Of a stretch of 64,000 bases of DNA, positions 21,856 through 34,377 are shown one piece after another. Location of the stretch: NCBI GenBank assembly GCA_014338405.1, contig JTDE01000438.1, forward strand, positions 7,552 through 71,551, in the 5' to 3' direction. Position 1 is the stretch's first letter, and every line of letters begins with the position of its first letter. The notes beneath the pieces were generated by a model that had not been told where the DNA came from, made no database searches, and worked only from the letters and a program-made list of their open reading frames with translations. Position numbers and translations under genes: made by a program. This DNA comes from Paragonimus skrjabini miyazakii. Its lineage: Eukaryota; Platyhelminthes; Trematoda; Plagiorchiida; Troglotrematidae.

Positions 21856-24295
21856 GGATCACGGCTTACTAATCAAAAATGTTTTTGCTCTCAAGTTGCT
21901 ACCTTGAAATATCCATCAAATCTAACAAAAAGATTAACAATATTGATGGGACAACCCACACGGATTAAATGGAGGTACTCTTCTTTCCGCAATTCGAAAA
22001 GTATCACTCACCAAACATTCAATTCATACACATGCGGCTACACAATTTCCATTAGTTAAAATCATCAAAGAAGTAGCTATCCCAATTCACGAATGCTGCT
22101 TTTTCAGTTATTCCTCCCCAGCTAGAAGGGAAATCACTTCCAACTGCGTTTACGCAAGAGAAGCGGATCAACTACTAATCCAGTAAGTGACTAAACGTAT
22201 CCTCAAATCTTCGAAACAGCTGATGATCCATCACTGTCAATTTGGTGACCAAGCCTCTCGAAATCTTGCGCCGTCGAGTTCTAAACATATCACGACAACA
22301 AGTCACCAAGTTGTCACAGATGACTCATTGAAGACACCGAATTTATGTCACATTTTTACCCAACAATGTTTGAAACAGCCCATCGGGTCGTGATTACATA
22401 AATCACATAGTCTCAGGTGTGACTGTTTGTGGGTCCAAGTAGTGTTTGCCCTGGTCGTCTGATGTTTCACATTTGCAACTGTTGAAATTGAGCGAAATTT
22501 TAAGATTCCGCTACCTGTCATGAAAATGATACGAGGGAGAAATATGCTGTAAGAAAGGTATTGAATCGTGGTTCGGTGGTTTCACACTGAAAGCAAGCAT
22601 ATACTCATTTTTAAATGATTTTCAAATTCAAGGCAGTTAGCAGGCCAAAGACGCCAACAATACACTTATATGAATATCGAGTAGGCCGTTATTCAGTCTG
22701 ACATAACGCTTAGATACGAATTGTCCTAGACTACGTGAGTGATTAATGATCAAATACCAATCAACTCTACATGTTTGACAGCAGATAATCAAGCGAAGTT
22801 ATTCATAAATGACAAAATTACAATTTTCCATTCATTTCTGCTGAGTTTTTAATTGATAGCAGGTTTATCCTCTTAACACAGCTTACCTATTTAGGTGAAA
22901 TAAAAGTTCTAAGAGGGATAAATATAAATTTATTTTCCCAAATTATAGAAAGTTCCTTTTCCAAAGTAGTACAGTGCATTCAGCTCATTGAACCATCTTT
23001 TAGCACCATACCGTGGCCAAACAACAGTTTAGGCAAATTGTAGTTAGTCGTGAAAGAAAGAAATTGTCACTGAGTACTGCCGCATAGTAACCACAGTCTT
23101 CACAAAGAATAGTATTACGAATAACCTGTTTATAAATTGCAGAAGAATCATCTGGCTGAATGCTGCTTACAAGATCTAAACTAACGTCATCCTGTTTAAG
23201 TTTTCTGCAAGTTGAAAGATTTCAATAAAATGCGAATGTTGAATAGAATGCAGATTTTGCAGACCTTCGGGTCTGTATGTTGTTGAACCTTACCGAACTC
23301 TCTTTTATCCATTCGTCCAAGTGCACTGAATAATCAAGTAGTCACTGTCCTATTACTCTTGCACAGGACCGAGAAAACCAAATAAGTGCATTCACCGTTA
23401 CGTTTCAGCCTACTTCAATCATCCCTGTCTTTCCTGAGTCAGCGCAAAACATCAGATTTTGTAATAATTTTTTCGAAGTAGCGAGAGGTGCAACGTTGTT
23501 TTGGCCTTAGACTCTGTAACATATTGAGTGCATGTTACGCCGTGATTCATCCTTTTCCAAGATTGTCATTGAATCCATTCCTCCGAAGAACTTTGTCTCC
23601 AAGGGCTTACGCCTAGCTTTAAATAGAAATGTATGCAGAAAGCCATTACACACAGTACTGCCCAGAATTGTCATTTACGAAATCCAATTCTTTCGATAAT
23701 TCTCATCAGTCTTTTAAAATTGAATTTGTGCAAATGCTATACATAAACGAGTTGAGTCGTATATGACAGCGTCCGTCGCATACACGGGGGGGGGGCTACA
23801 GTCTACTGCAGGAGAAATATCCACCTGGAGGAGACAGATTAGACAGGCTTGTCAATTAGATATATCCTTGCAATGATCAGTATTTGATTTCCTGCCACTG
23901 TTTTCTAAAGCAAGTGTGCTGGTCACTGCGTTATTGATTTCCTGTTAGGCACGTTCAAATCAGCGTATGCAAAAGCTCAGCTACATTCACTCGTCAGTGA
24001 TGCTGAATCTGTCTAGAGTCTGTCTGGTTAATGGCTTCACGACTAGAACTTTTCATCGAGTTGAGATCCTAAGAAGCGTTCAACCTGTAGGAAGATGTAT
24101 TCATCGCCGAAAAGTAGTAGGGTGGTTTGGTGACAAACTCTCTTAACAACCCAAATGATTTTTATAATTTCAATCCTATGAAGAGTATAAACAGCGTGAT
24201 CGCCCACGGGACACTCACTGAATTTTACCTTGGGATGATATGGCGTACCCAGCATTACACAGTAGCGAGTGTGGCTGAGAGTTTGCTTGTGACAA
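21856..24295. other. No recognisable gene; one G homopolymer
   Basis: No gene was recognised. CACACAGTACTGCCCAGA at 23649-23666 is identical to 44851-44868 and may be a fragment of an uncharacterised repeat. Confidence 0.5.
23786..23795. repeat. G10 homopolymer
   Basis: Ten consecutive G bases lie in otherwise AT-rich DNA. Length is likely to be polymorphic or affected by sequencing error. Confidence 0.9.
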
Positions 24296-24299
24296 TTTA

Positions 24300-24470
24300 A
24301 TCACATACGCTGTGAGACCAATGACAAGAAGGGTCAACACAGTTTCTTCACCAGAAGTTCAAGTCTCCTTCAGTATAGATATCTACATTAATGACGAGTT
24401 TTAACTAGGAGGTAAGCTGGCTTCAGTGCAGTTTTTTGAAACAAAGGTCTGTCAGACTTCTGTGAGTGTT
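24300..24470 (+). repeat. Hammerhead/tRNA-type repeat, degraded fragment
   Basis: Recognisable sense-orientation words are GTCAACACAGTT, the B-box-like AGAAGTTCAAGTCTCC, and TATCTACATTAATGACGAGT at the hammerhead start. The GAAA box and helices are not conserved. It is an old copy, with boundaries uncertain by tens of bases. Confidence 0.5.
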
Positions 24471-25420
24471 AAAGTCACTATTAATTATCACTGATTCTAG
24501 GTTCATAGCGAATAGCTGTTTCAGCAAGTAGTACATTGATTTACTCGTAAAATGCGTATCTGAAGGCGTCGGCGTGAACTAAAATTAATCAGGTTCTAAC
24601 CGTTGCAGAAAGTTGTGCTTCTTTACAAAAATCACATCTTGATGAGAGCATCACAACATGCAACAAGAAGGAACTAAGGTGGGACAACAACTTATTGCTG
24701 CTCTTCCTGATACTGTTAGTAGTTTCCATTTCTAATGTTGTTAACCCTTAGCATGACAGACAGTCTCATTTCGGCAAGCTGCGTCTATCCTCGAAAGTTG
24801 AATCTGATTTTGACACGTTTTAGTTTTCTGTCTGCCGTTTTCACAATCGTAGCTAAAATATGAATCTTACAGCCAAAAGATATGTCACATTGGATGATTA
24901 AATCCGATGATAAACTCCATCTGAATAAGGCTACTGGTACATTTCGTTCAATCGGTTTGCTGGCAATTCATCTCATTCCTATTATCCGGCTAATCTATTC
25001 GTGGAGAATTCCAGGTAATTTGTCTAAGAGTCAATTCATCCGCAAAGTGGTAATGCATTTTGAACAATCCACTTGTGGAATGTGTAAAGACTGAAATGAA
25101 CGCATCTCATTCCTCCACTGGACGATCAATACAATCCCTTGAATGGTTTCTGTATGATTTTTACTAATTCTGAGATAGAATTGTGCAAAACACATCGTAA
25201 AATGGAATAAAAACAACCTTTTACTGTTCTATGCAAAATAACTGGTTTGCGAATTAGTTTTTGCCTTTATCTCAGACACAGTGGTGTCTGTAGATCAGCG
25301 CAGATATTAAGAGCACTTATTGGAACCGTACCAAAGCTCGGTCGGTTTCATGCTCCTAAATGACCTTACAATTTCTTGAGGTACAGTATCACAAGTGGTA
25401 TGATTTTAATGGCCAAATTT
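24471..25420. other. No recognisable gene or repeat
   Basis: Only short open frames without known features are present. Confidence 0.5.
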
Positions 25421-25429
25421 CGCAGGAAA

Positions 25430-25535
25430 CAACCGGTATCGTGATTATTAACACTCGCCCAGTATGCGTATTCACTGAACTTCGACCAAACATCCTGTCA
25501 GGCAAATGTTGTCCACACAGCCTGCTGTAAGAACA
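25430..25535 (+). repeat. Shortened relative of the 14.0 kb tandem repeat
   Basis: ACCGGTATCGTGATTATTAA, CACTCGCC, and GAACTTCGACCAAAC followed by TGTCAGGCAAAT follow the same order as ACCGGAGGCGTGATTATTCC, CACTCGCG, GAACTCGGACCAAC and TGGCAGGCGGAA in the second unit at 14.2-14.4 kb. About 70 bp of the middle is missing. This shows that the 14 kb units belong to a dispersed family. Confidence 0.5.
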
Positions 25536-26680
25536 ATAGATGTTGCATTTTCAGGTTAACAATTCACATGCGAAAAACCTTTTGTCGTTTACGTTAGACA
25601 CAGTATTGCTCTGCACAGATGGAAGATTTTTGACTCACTTTGTTTCAAGATCTCACAAGGTAGTATAACTTGGCAAGTTAAGGTAGTGCGCGTTTTCTTG
25701 TACCTCACGAGTGGTGACTAACATGAAACTGGTGTTGTGCTTCCAGTAAAGTTTGTGCGGATTGACCATAAAACTGTCGCGAAATCGTTCCTTCTGTCGC
25801 AGTTGGCTAGGACTATCTCTTATAACCCCTTGTTTACGTGTGTTTGCCTTACAAGCCACTGCCAACCTGGTAATGTCAGTTCACTAAGCTTCTGCCTACT
25901 GATCAATGGATAATCCGGCTGGTCACCTATAATATTAACACAAGTGTTTTTGTCCCTTGCTGGAAGGTATAGAACCGATATATCACTGCACCTCTCCGAT
26001 TCACCAACTCATCAAGACTGCCTGATCTGATCTGAAAAAATCGGTCGATTTCGAAAAGGTAACCGTGATATAAAAAGTTAGTTTTAACATTGTTCTGCTT
26101 AGTCTATTATTCCTCGTTGTTGTTGTAGAAAGCTCCAGGAAATTACAGTCACGTGACCAGTGCTCCGACGAGTGTTTCATTCACCCTTTTTATTTCCAAC
26201 ATACCACTCCAACCACGATGTCTTCTAGAATTATATATTTTCAGTAAAACACATTGGATTAATTCTAATCAAGTTGAACCTCGACATGATTTGTCCTCTA
26301 GGGAACCAGGCGTCAATTCACCGCGCAATACGTCTAGTTTATCATACACAGTCATGAGCACAACGACTTGCGTCTGATTTAGAAAACATCATTGTCATAA
26401 AGCATTGAACAAGTAGGCTTTGGCGAAGAGTTAAACATTCATACAAAACGTTATATGGAGTAAGCCATTGATAGTGGTGCCAAGTGAATGTATTCTTGAC
26501 AGACGATCAGGTTAGCCGATATTAAGTTTGACCATCGCAGTAAACATACCTCAACATCAGTCTTCAAGCTGCATTTCGGGAATATTTCCTATGTTAGCAC
26601 CAGGAACCTAACCAACTGATCGTTGCATTTGGGTTTTTTATATCTTGGTTAATCATTTAATACTGATCATTTGGTGGATT
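25536..26680. other. No recognisable gene or repeat
   Basis: Nothing supportable was seen beyond short chance open frames. Confidence 0.5.
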
Positions 26681-26684
26681 CCGT

Positions 26685-26855
26685 ATGAGGCGGGAGAGTA
26701 ACCGAGTCCAAGTGTGAAAGTTCTGAGCTCCTGGTTTAAATTCGTAGCTCACCTGATAGAGTTCTTCTGCGTTTGGGCATGCTACTTGTATCGCTGGTTC
26801 GAATCAAGCCGAAACCGTGACTTCTCACAATTGCGTCTCATCTAAAAGTAATCTA
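26685..26855 (+). repeat. tRNA-derived SINE, near-complete copy
   Basis: The tRNA-like core is at about 26738-26816, with TTCGTAGCTCACCTGATAGA (D-arm/A box, diverged) and CGCTGGTTCGAATCAAGCCG (B box). It shares the marker GCGTTTGGGCATG with 12.6 kb. Upstream CCGAGTCCAAGTGTGAAAG and TTCTGAGCTCCTG, and downstream CACAATTGCGTCTCATCTAA, align with the flanks of the 15.6 kb copy read on its own strand. The repeat therefore extends to both sides of the tRNA-like core. Confidence 0.75.
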
Positions 26856-27120
26856 TTTTGTTCTCAAGTTATCCTTTAAAGTGAACAAAGCGACAGTTCA
26901 ATGTAACGGATGACATTCATATTTTCCAGTTTTCATAATTTCTGTAGCAAAAATCTAGAAAAAAGGATTAGCAAAGTTAGGCGCTAATCTTACCTGACGC
27001 GGTGTTTTGTGACATTCTTAGTGAGATTCCTGCTTGACGTTATCGCTTTAATCCTCTGCTTACTGAGCTCAGAATAAAACATATAGTGGATTGGTGATCG
27101 ATCATATTACAGACTTGCTT

Positions 27121-27290
27121 CTCTGGTGCTAGCACCGTTGGTTTAACCGAACATTTTGGGCCTGTGCGTTATACACCTTCCACCGGGTAATTAACTCGCT
27201 TGTCCAAGATATTTCGACAACCCTTTAGGTTGACAACTTGTCTGTGCGAAGTTACCCGCATCGGTTGAACCAACCGACCTGGAGCAGCAT
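27121..27290. repeat. Imperfect fold-back (MITE-like) sequence
   Basis: GTTGGTTTAACCGA (27137-27150) is complementary to TCGGTTGAACCAAC (27261-27274) at 13 of 14 positions. Inside these, GGGTAA (27185) pairs with TTACCC (27251-27256) and a short CAACC/GGTTG hairpin sits at the centre. The left arm has about 30 extra bases. Neither a target-site duplication nor another copy was identified, so a MITE, an inverted duplication or chance remain open. Confidence 0.35.
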
Positions 27291-27299
27291 TTTTTTCAC

Positions 27300-30200
27300 G
27301 AAGCCCAAGAATTTGTTGTGCTAATTTCAGTCAATCAGACCGTAGCCCAAATGAACGCAGTAACTATCCGCTAAGTCTTGGTTAGTACATTTACCGCCTT
27401 TAATAAACCGATTCAGGACAAGCAGCAGATGTTTGTTGACAGCATATAACAAGGCGACGGCAGCAAGCAGTAACCAAATGCATACTCACATAAGTGCTTA
27501 ACGTAGTGTATTAACGTGCGGAAGTTAGAAAACAATATTTGCTATGACGGACTATGGAACTAGTCGAAAGATTGTCTGGAATTCTCGTCAATGATGTTGC
27601 TATCCGTAACCACTTCGGCCGCAGGTCGACGAACCCATTGGTTTGGTTGACCGTTTACATACGTAGTCTCGGCAGAAAATTTGACACATTCAGTCACGTA
27701 AAAGGAGAACTCATAGGGTAATTGTTAACGTTGACTAAGAATATCACGGTCCAATTGAACTACACATAAAGCTTCATCCATTGTATTCAAGTGCCAAACA
27801 CGAAAATGACCACAGTAGATTAATACGTATGCCGACTTTCAGTGCAAACGCTGACACAAATTCCATGAGGCTTGATTTTGATTGGAAGCTTGTATAAGTT
27901 CTGATATATTTCAGTAGGTTACAGGACAAGTTGCCGGTAGCAGGACATCAATCTTGATTTCTTTTAACGTTCATCTGATATTTATACAACTCCTTAAGTA
28001 TACGACTGTTTGCGATTGAACTAGCAAATAGTTAAAGTCCAAAACCGTTATTAAGGAAAGTCAGTTCGTAATTCAGAGATTGCTGTGCACTAGTGTGAAA
28101 GTGTCACTTTGAAAGCAATCACCTCAAACGTGTTGGAAACTGCTTATCAATGAAAACTAATGGAATTTACCTCCATCGACTAAAATTTTTTAGTAAGTCT
28201 ACCCCAGAGTTGTCAGTGTGTCGGTATTGTCAACAGAAGTGAGTGATTCCTACAGCCTCCACGATTGATGTTTGTGTGAACAGTAGCAATATAATACCCC
28301 CCACCTTTATTTTCTAATCATCCCAAAACCGCCTGATTTTCGACTGACGACAAACCACTTAACAGTAACTGACCACATTCTATAAAGGGTCGTTCTTCTA
28401 CTTACACGTTCCCCCAGAACCCAATGCTCCGCCTGGAAGACCGATATCTGTTTTGTCATTCAGCAGCCTTGCTGAGTTGTGTAACCTATTCTGATTTTCA
28501 CATGAATACAGTACCTGTAGCTATCTGGTATAACTGTCAGAAAGTGAATGCTTTTAAGGGTAGGTTCATATGGTGCTGTATACAACTGATTAATTTCAAA
28601 CCTGCCAATGATATACAAACACATGTATAAAATCACTGGTTGTTGATTTACTATATTGGACAGCGACGGTTATGAGTGCAGGCTTCCAAGCAAACATGTA
28701 TGGAAACTAGAGCTGCATTTCTTGTCATATCAGGTTAGAATCACCCAGTAAGTGGTCAATGACAAAGATCATTCGTGTTATCCACCAGTGTTCACTGCAC
28801 TGTACGTATTAACCGACTGAATCTCCACTGCCTACTTAATTTGCTAAGGAATTCAGGTGAATATATGAGTATATTTGCGTATGTTACTAATGTTTCGTTT
28901 CAAATGGGACCGGGCTTTTCCGAATGTAGATTTGTAGCCACATGTAGTAAATTTAACACACAAAACAAATTGTGTCCAAGGTTGTTTACACATGGAATCA
29001 ACTTACTGCTTTATGAGATAAACAGAAAATACGCATAAGAAATATAATCAGTTGCTGAGAATGTTTACGAATCCCAGTCAACCTGATATGGTCGATTCAT
29101 TCTACTTACTTAAAAGAACACATTATATACCAAAAGTTGTTACTAAGTCGTTACCATGTTCCGCGACGTATGTATGTGTGAACTACATCGTAGGAATCTG
29201 ATCATCTGACATCAATGCCCAAAATGAATCTCATTTCGAATGACCGGGTGATTTGATTCCATATAACATCGAAGTAGGCACGATGGGCATGTTACTATCT
29301 GCTCTCTTCTGATCTGATTAGCTACTGCCAGTGAGGGCGGTGGCTTGAAATGGATGAAACGAGGTGAAATATTGTCAACATACGGCTGATTCGTTAAGTT
29401 TTTGTTTTGACCTCATTCTTGTACACCTAAATTCAAAGGTTAACGAATACTCACTTTTTCGTCAAAACTGAGAACAGGTATTTGTTTATACTGAGGATAG
29501 TAGTTAAGTATTTATAACTGCTCACTTAGTTCGGAAAAGCATCACTATTTTCTTAGCATCGAATTAGTAACGTCGGGCCAGTTAATGATGTATTGATATA
29601 CTACCTTAACCTACAGCAAATTATTTTGTTAGGACGACCAAGTTGCAATGAATTAAAGACGTTGACCGAATTGTCGACCCTTGCCTCGTGCGCAGCTGAC
29701 TATATCTACTGCTGCATGTCTCTGATGATTCAATGATTTAGACAAATACGAAGCTGCCTGGCAAATACTGAATGACTGACCGGTTGACGGACTGTCTGAT
29801 AAAAACCTTTACTGGAATTTAAGTAGCTCTGTTGTATAACAGGCAGTTTTATTGCGAGTAATATACTATTCGCCAGCGACTTCAGGAACAAAAGGGCAAG
29901 CCCCAACGCCAGGAAGACGACGGACCAGAAGCGAATATCGGAATAGTGTGTACGTGCTATGGGAGAAGTGCTACCATGCTGAATGACAACGTACTGCTAC
30001 CTAATGTATGTGAATGCACGTCAGCCGCGCAAATCAGTGTACGTGTTTGTGGTCCCATGTTTAACATAGCCTGTACGGGAGTTCGTGTAGCAATATATGT
30101 ACTCAGAAAACGGTTCCTTTTCAAATGAACTCACACTGAGTGCGTTTTAATTTTTGTTGTGTTGTTTACGACGCTGAGGACGTGGCGTGCAGTTATGAGT

Positions 30201-31975
30201 TGCTTGACCAGCAGAACATCACTTAGTCTCAAAGGATAACCCAGACGTCTGTTAGCTAGAAGTGACTGCACTCATGTAAAAATGTGAGTACTAGGGATAG
30301 ATAGCCGTGCTCTCATTGATACTCGGTCAAAGCCTGGTGATCAACAGTATCTGGCAGTAACCACTCTGCTGTCGTTTACCAATGTACATGTACACTCGTG
30401 ATCTGTGCACGCAGATTGCTGGAAAACAACCTGCTCATTTTCCTATCGAAAGCTAATTTAAGTTGATTCAAATATGTACAGGATGACAATGTTCAGCAAT
30501 GTGATTCAAACAGAACGCATGCCCACATTTCCCCTGACAGATGAACAGGAATAGATTGCGAAGTGTTAAGCAACGAGGATAAATGGACGTACACCGTTAC
30601 ACAAAAATTAGACGGACGTTTACAAGCTCTCATTCCGGACAGGCCATGAGTGCACATTGTGGCAAACCGACAGCCAGAGTCGACTGACACTGATCAACCA
30701 ATTTGGACCAAACATGGAAAGTGGTACGGACCTCCCACTCCATTCGCTGCAATTTTACGCATATGCATTTGCTCGGCGCTATCAGTCACCCATGTGAACA
30801 TGAATAAACGCATTCAGTCTTAAATTAAAACGTTTTCTTATCAGTTTACCACATCTCTCATCGCTTTACCTGGCCGAATAGCATGTACGAAATGTCGCGC
30901 GTCGTTAATGACAGAATTAACAAACCATACGGTCAGAATGTGCCCTAAAGTGAATCGCGTTTGAGTTGTAATAATGTACATACTCAAGTACACCGCTGTA
31001 TCAGCTACTCTAAGCATTATCTTCTTGATCTTTTCAGTCATTCTCGATGGATCATATTAATAGTAACTGTTACTGAAGCAAGCCCATGATGATCGAATCG
31101 TTGTCGATATGGTGTGGAAGGGACAATTCTTTTCGTTCATTGGTCAAGTAGGAGCCCGTGCACATATTGCACGACCTCCCCCTAGTAGTGTAGAATGATG
31201 CATACTATTTTTACATCAATAAACCTTGAGTTTCTAAACGCGTACTCTTCCCATTAACTTACCATGTGTATGCTGTGTTTAGTTAAACCACCTTCCACAT
31301 TATAACGGATGGCCTAATGTTAGACTTTGTTGGTCAGCTTGCCCATCTCGACTGAATTGTGCTGAGTGGTGTGAAATGTTGACCTGCTGAATGAGTGTTA
31401 ATCAACGATAGTCAAGCAGTCGGTCAAGACACAGGAGTAGGCAAATGGAACAATAGCAAATCACTTCTATCAAGCTAAGTCCAAGTAGAACAAATTGCTT
31501 CATACCGTCGGTGTGTGTGAATACTTACCCAGCACGGACGTAAACATATAATGAATTAAGATAGAAAGCCGCCGTTTAATATGGAGTCTCATCCGGCTGA
31601 CCAACAGTAACTGCTTCGATTAATCTCTTTCAGCTGTGTACAGAAGTTTAAGTTCTTTCTTTCACTCTCAAGCAAGCCATTATTTTTTCCTTGTCAGCTA
31701 ACAGAAGAAAACGATGACCATCTCATTCTATACTGCTCTATTATCTGACATATACATGTTTTTGTTTCAATCAGGTGGAATTCAGCACATGTCTGCGTAC
31801 ATAGGATACATACCTTATACGGATTTGATTATTTATTGTAAAATTTGTCCATATGAGCAAGCGATCGATCATTTCGTTGTCATTTTACTAATAAGTAATC
31901 ACAACACCCGTACTATTCCACAATAATCCACGCGGAAACTCCTGCAGCAGAACTTAATGTATTCTCTGTATAGTT
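27300..31975. other. No recognisable gene or repeat
   Basis: A long stretch without identifiable genes. Open frames such as 28775-29038 (87 codons) and 29946-30128 (60 codons), both plus, have no signature I recognise. Confidence 0.5.
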
Positions 31976-31978
31976 GAC

Positions 31979-32440
31979 TATGAGTAGTAGGGGATTTTGA
32001 TTTTCATATAGAGTGAACATCACTCAGTTGTCGCATTCCCACGGACTTTCCAGTTGGCCCCTTTCGAACAGCAGAAGCACTAGACAGGAGTTTCGCTCTG
32101 ATTAGAGCTCGTCAGTAGTGCATATCATCGCCACTGCGAGGACTAGAACTCCGGCCAGGCTGTCCATGAGGCAACCACGTTCACCACTGCGCCACTGACC
32201 TCACATTAGGCACGACCGAATTGTCATATGTGAACACAACCACTTTCGCTTGTGAGTAATGATCAGGTTGCCCGGACGTCTCGAAATGGAGACACAATTA
32301 CTGTCTGTTGACTCAAATTGATGATCCCTCGACTAGGACTTCCCTCCAAGTTGAAATCGCAGAAATCATTAATTTTTTGAGCGGTATTCTTATTACTGAT
32401 GAGTAGAAGGGGATTTTGATTTTCATGTAGATTGATTCAG
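31979..32440 (-). repeat. Hammerhead/tRNA-type SINE-like repeat, full-length with terminal direct repeats
   Basis: This is a complete antisense unit. It starts with TGAGTAGTAGGGGATTTTGA (31981) and that word returns at 32400 with one difference, a period of 419 bp, with matching continuing for about 35 bp. On the minus strand the order is 5' module, tRNA-like part with A box TGGCGCAGTGG (plus 32184-32194) and B box GGAGTTCTAGTCC (32140-32152), hammerhead (32078-32120), and 3' module. The 1.1-unit structure looks like a segment of a tandem or circular template. Confidence 0.9.
32078..32120 (-). ncRNA. Hammerhead ribozyme, core intact, helix III altered
   Basis: On the minus strand: CACTA, CTGACGA, GCTCT-AATC-AGAGC, GAAA, CTCCTG, TC, TAGTG. 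Both conserved core boxes and helices I and II are intact. Helix III has changed from the palindrome CTCGAG to CTCCTG, so dimer pairing through this helix would be weakened. Predicted cleavage is after plus position 32083 reading leftward. Confidence 0.82.
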
Positions 32441-33735
32441 CAAGTATAATTCGTAGTGAACTGCCTTTCCTATTGTGATTTACATTAATTTTTTATCCAC
32501 ACCCCCAATAATCAAAACGAAGGTGTAAAATATACCCATCATTTGTCAATGAGTATTCACATAACTAACTTTCTGCACGAAATGACAGAATTTGAATGCA
32601 ATGCAAGACTTTTCCAGATTTCGTAAACAAGTATCAAAATACGCAAAAGAGTCGAAGAAACTGAGCTTTCTGCATGCAACTGCCATCACTGCAAAAGTTG
32701 AAGTTCTTTCGTTTGTCTTAAATCTTTTATCAACCATCGACTAACTTCGGAATCCACTTGTTCCCAACATGTCTGCTAACAGTCCAACCCTCATTGCCTT
32801 GCCATGCATTCCGATTAAATTTAAGCTCCGCATCATTTCTTACCAGTCCTGGTACTGAACAACACGCAAATACACAGTGACTAGAGATGCGTAATAAAGT
32901 GAAAATCTCGGTACGTAATAACCTTGAAGAATTTTAAATGTTTTCACTTGTCCAGCTATTCTAAATTCAAAATTTGTTTTCTTAATATGTTTACCTACCA
33001 CTTCTGTTATGTATTCCACGAGCAGTGGGTTTAACATTTTCTCACAAGTTATCTTGCTTTGAACACACTATACTCCAGGCTTCACTCGGCCTGAAAGCAA
33101 ATTGATTTTCCTTTTATGGTGAGCAGAATGTGTTCACAATCTCAAGCACTGGTGATTTACGGATCACATATTCGCCGCACCCTGGATTATTATCAGTCTA
33201 TTCGAGATGGATGGCCTAACATGTCGTTTTTGTTTAACCAGTGTCACAACAGAACTGTGAATTTCACTAACGTTTAAACTGTAATTCTAAGTTTCTATCT
33301 TATTTCTGCAGCAGAAGTATCGCCTTTTGACAATTCGCAGGTATTAACGAGACAAGTTGACTTTGAACTTGATTGACCGTTTCATTCTCACTGTTTAGTT
33401 TAACCAACTTGCGGGTCTATGTAAAAACAATCTTTTATTTCGGAAGAAGTTAAAACTATACTGTACTCAACCTTACTCTCTCAATTGTCACTTTTTTTCC
33501 AAAATTTCCATGACGCACTTGAGAGAATACATCAACTTTCTGTGTATTTTTCACTCTAGTTTGTGTTAAACATTCAGATTAGGGAGACACCCGTCATCTG
33601 CACTTTTCAGTGTAGTCTAATAAAAACGGAGTGCCAGTGTGCATAAAACCGTGCGGCTTTGAAATGCAATGCAGTACAACATAAATGAACTAGTCATAAA
33701 GTCGGAAGATCATCTAACCAATGAAATTCCAGAAA
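32441..33735. other. No recognisable gene or repeat
   Basis: No supportable gene or repeat copy. Confidence 0.5.
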
Positions 33736-33745
33736 ACAACAAGCT

Positions 33746-33768
33746 CGTCTTCGGTTATCCATCATCAG
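33746..33768 (-). ncRNA. Hammerhead-like motif in the PLE 3' region, degenerate
   Basis: The minus strand reads CTGATGA (33762-33768), a short possible helix II (GG...CC), then GAAG, followed by ACGAGCTTGTTG. PLEs are known to carry hammerhead ribozymes in their terminal repeats, and the position after the GIY-YIG frame is right. GAAG replaces GAAA and helix I is not evident, so this is at best a decayed ribozyme. Confidence 0.35.
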
Positions 33769-34020
33769 GCTAATTACATAACATTTCTATGACACAGAGT
33801 TGTCAGGGCGAAACGGACAAAAACAAGTAGCAAGTTCAAGTGGGGTCAGACACGTCAGAGGTACACACGGAGACAACGTTTAGATACGGTTAAATCACAA
33901 TTATGACGCAACTGGAACCATAAGGGTTTGATCCGTCGTGTTGTGGGTGGTTAGCCAAGAGAACTTTAACCTCTGAACAAAACGCTTTTGTGCGTACAAG
34001 GCTGGATGTTTTAATCGAAT

Positions 34021-34356
34021 TCAGATCCCCTCGGCTGTAACCAAAATTTGGCATCTGACAGCTTTTGAGTGATCGGCGTTGACTCGGCAAACCAAACGAA
34101 ACGAGGAGTCCAGGTGGACAGTATGATGTGTACTAACGAGATGTGACACAGTTGCGCTGGTACTTGTCTTGGTGACTCCGCTACTGATTCGGGCTGAATG
34201 GTGCTCACGAATATGTTCAGATAAGCGTCTGGTCGTGCGACTCACATAACTAGTTCCAAAAGAACAAGTAAATGAGTATACACAAGAAGAAGCCGCAGAA
34301 ACGGACACTTTGTCCGTTAACCATAAACAATAAGCTGGAGTAGAGTTGAAACACAC
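34021..34356 (-). pseudogene. PLE GIY-YIG endonuclease domain
   Basis: This is an open frame of 111 codons on the minus strand. Around residues 26-55 it has VYSFTCSFGTSYVSRTTRRL followed by EHIREH, matching the start of PLE GIY-YIG domains: the GIY-like strand, the YIG-like element degraded to YVS, the conserved Arg after it, and the following helix. The cysteine in SFTCSFG fits the cysteine-bearing region known in PLE linkers and endonucleases. The next part (VSHLVSTHHTVHLDSSFRLV) fits the S-H-...-GH-...-FR pattern of the family. In PLEs this domain nicks target DNA to prime reverse transcription. The frame ends early in GI plus a stop, and its start is arbitrary because it should be fused to the RT. 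Confidence 0.85.
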
Positions 34357-34377
34357 GCGTACTTTAGCAGCATAACA

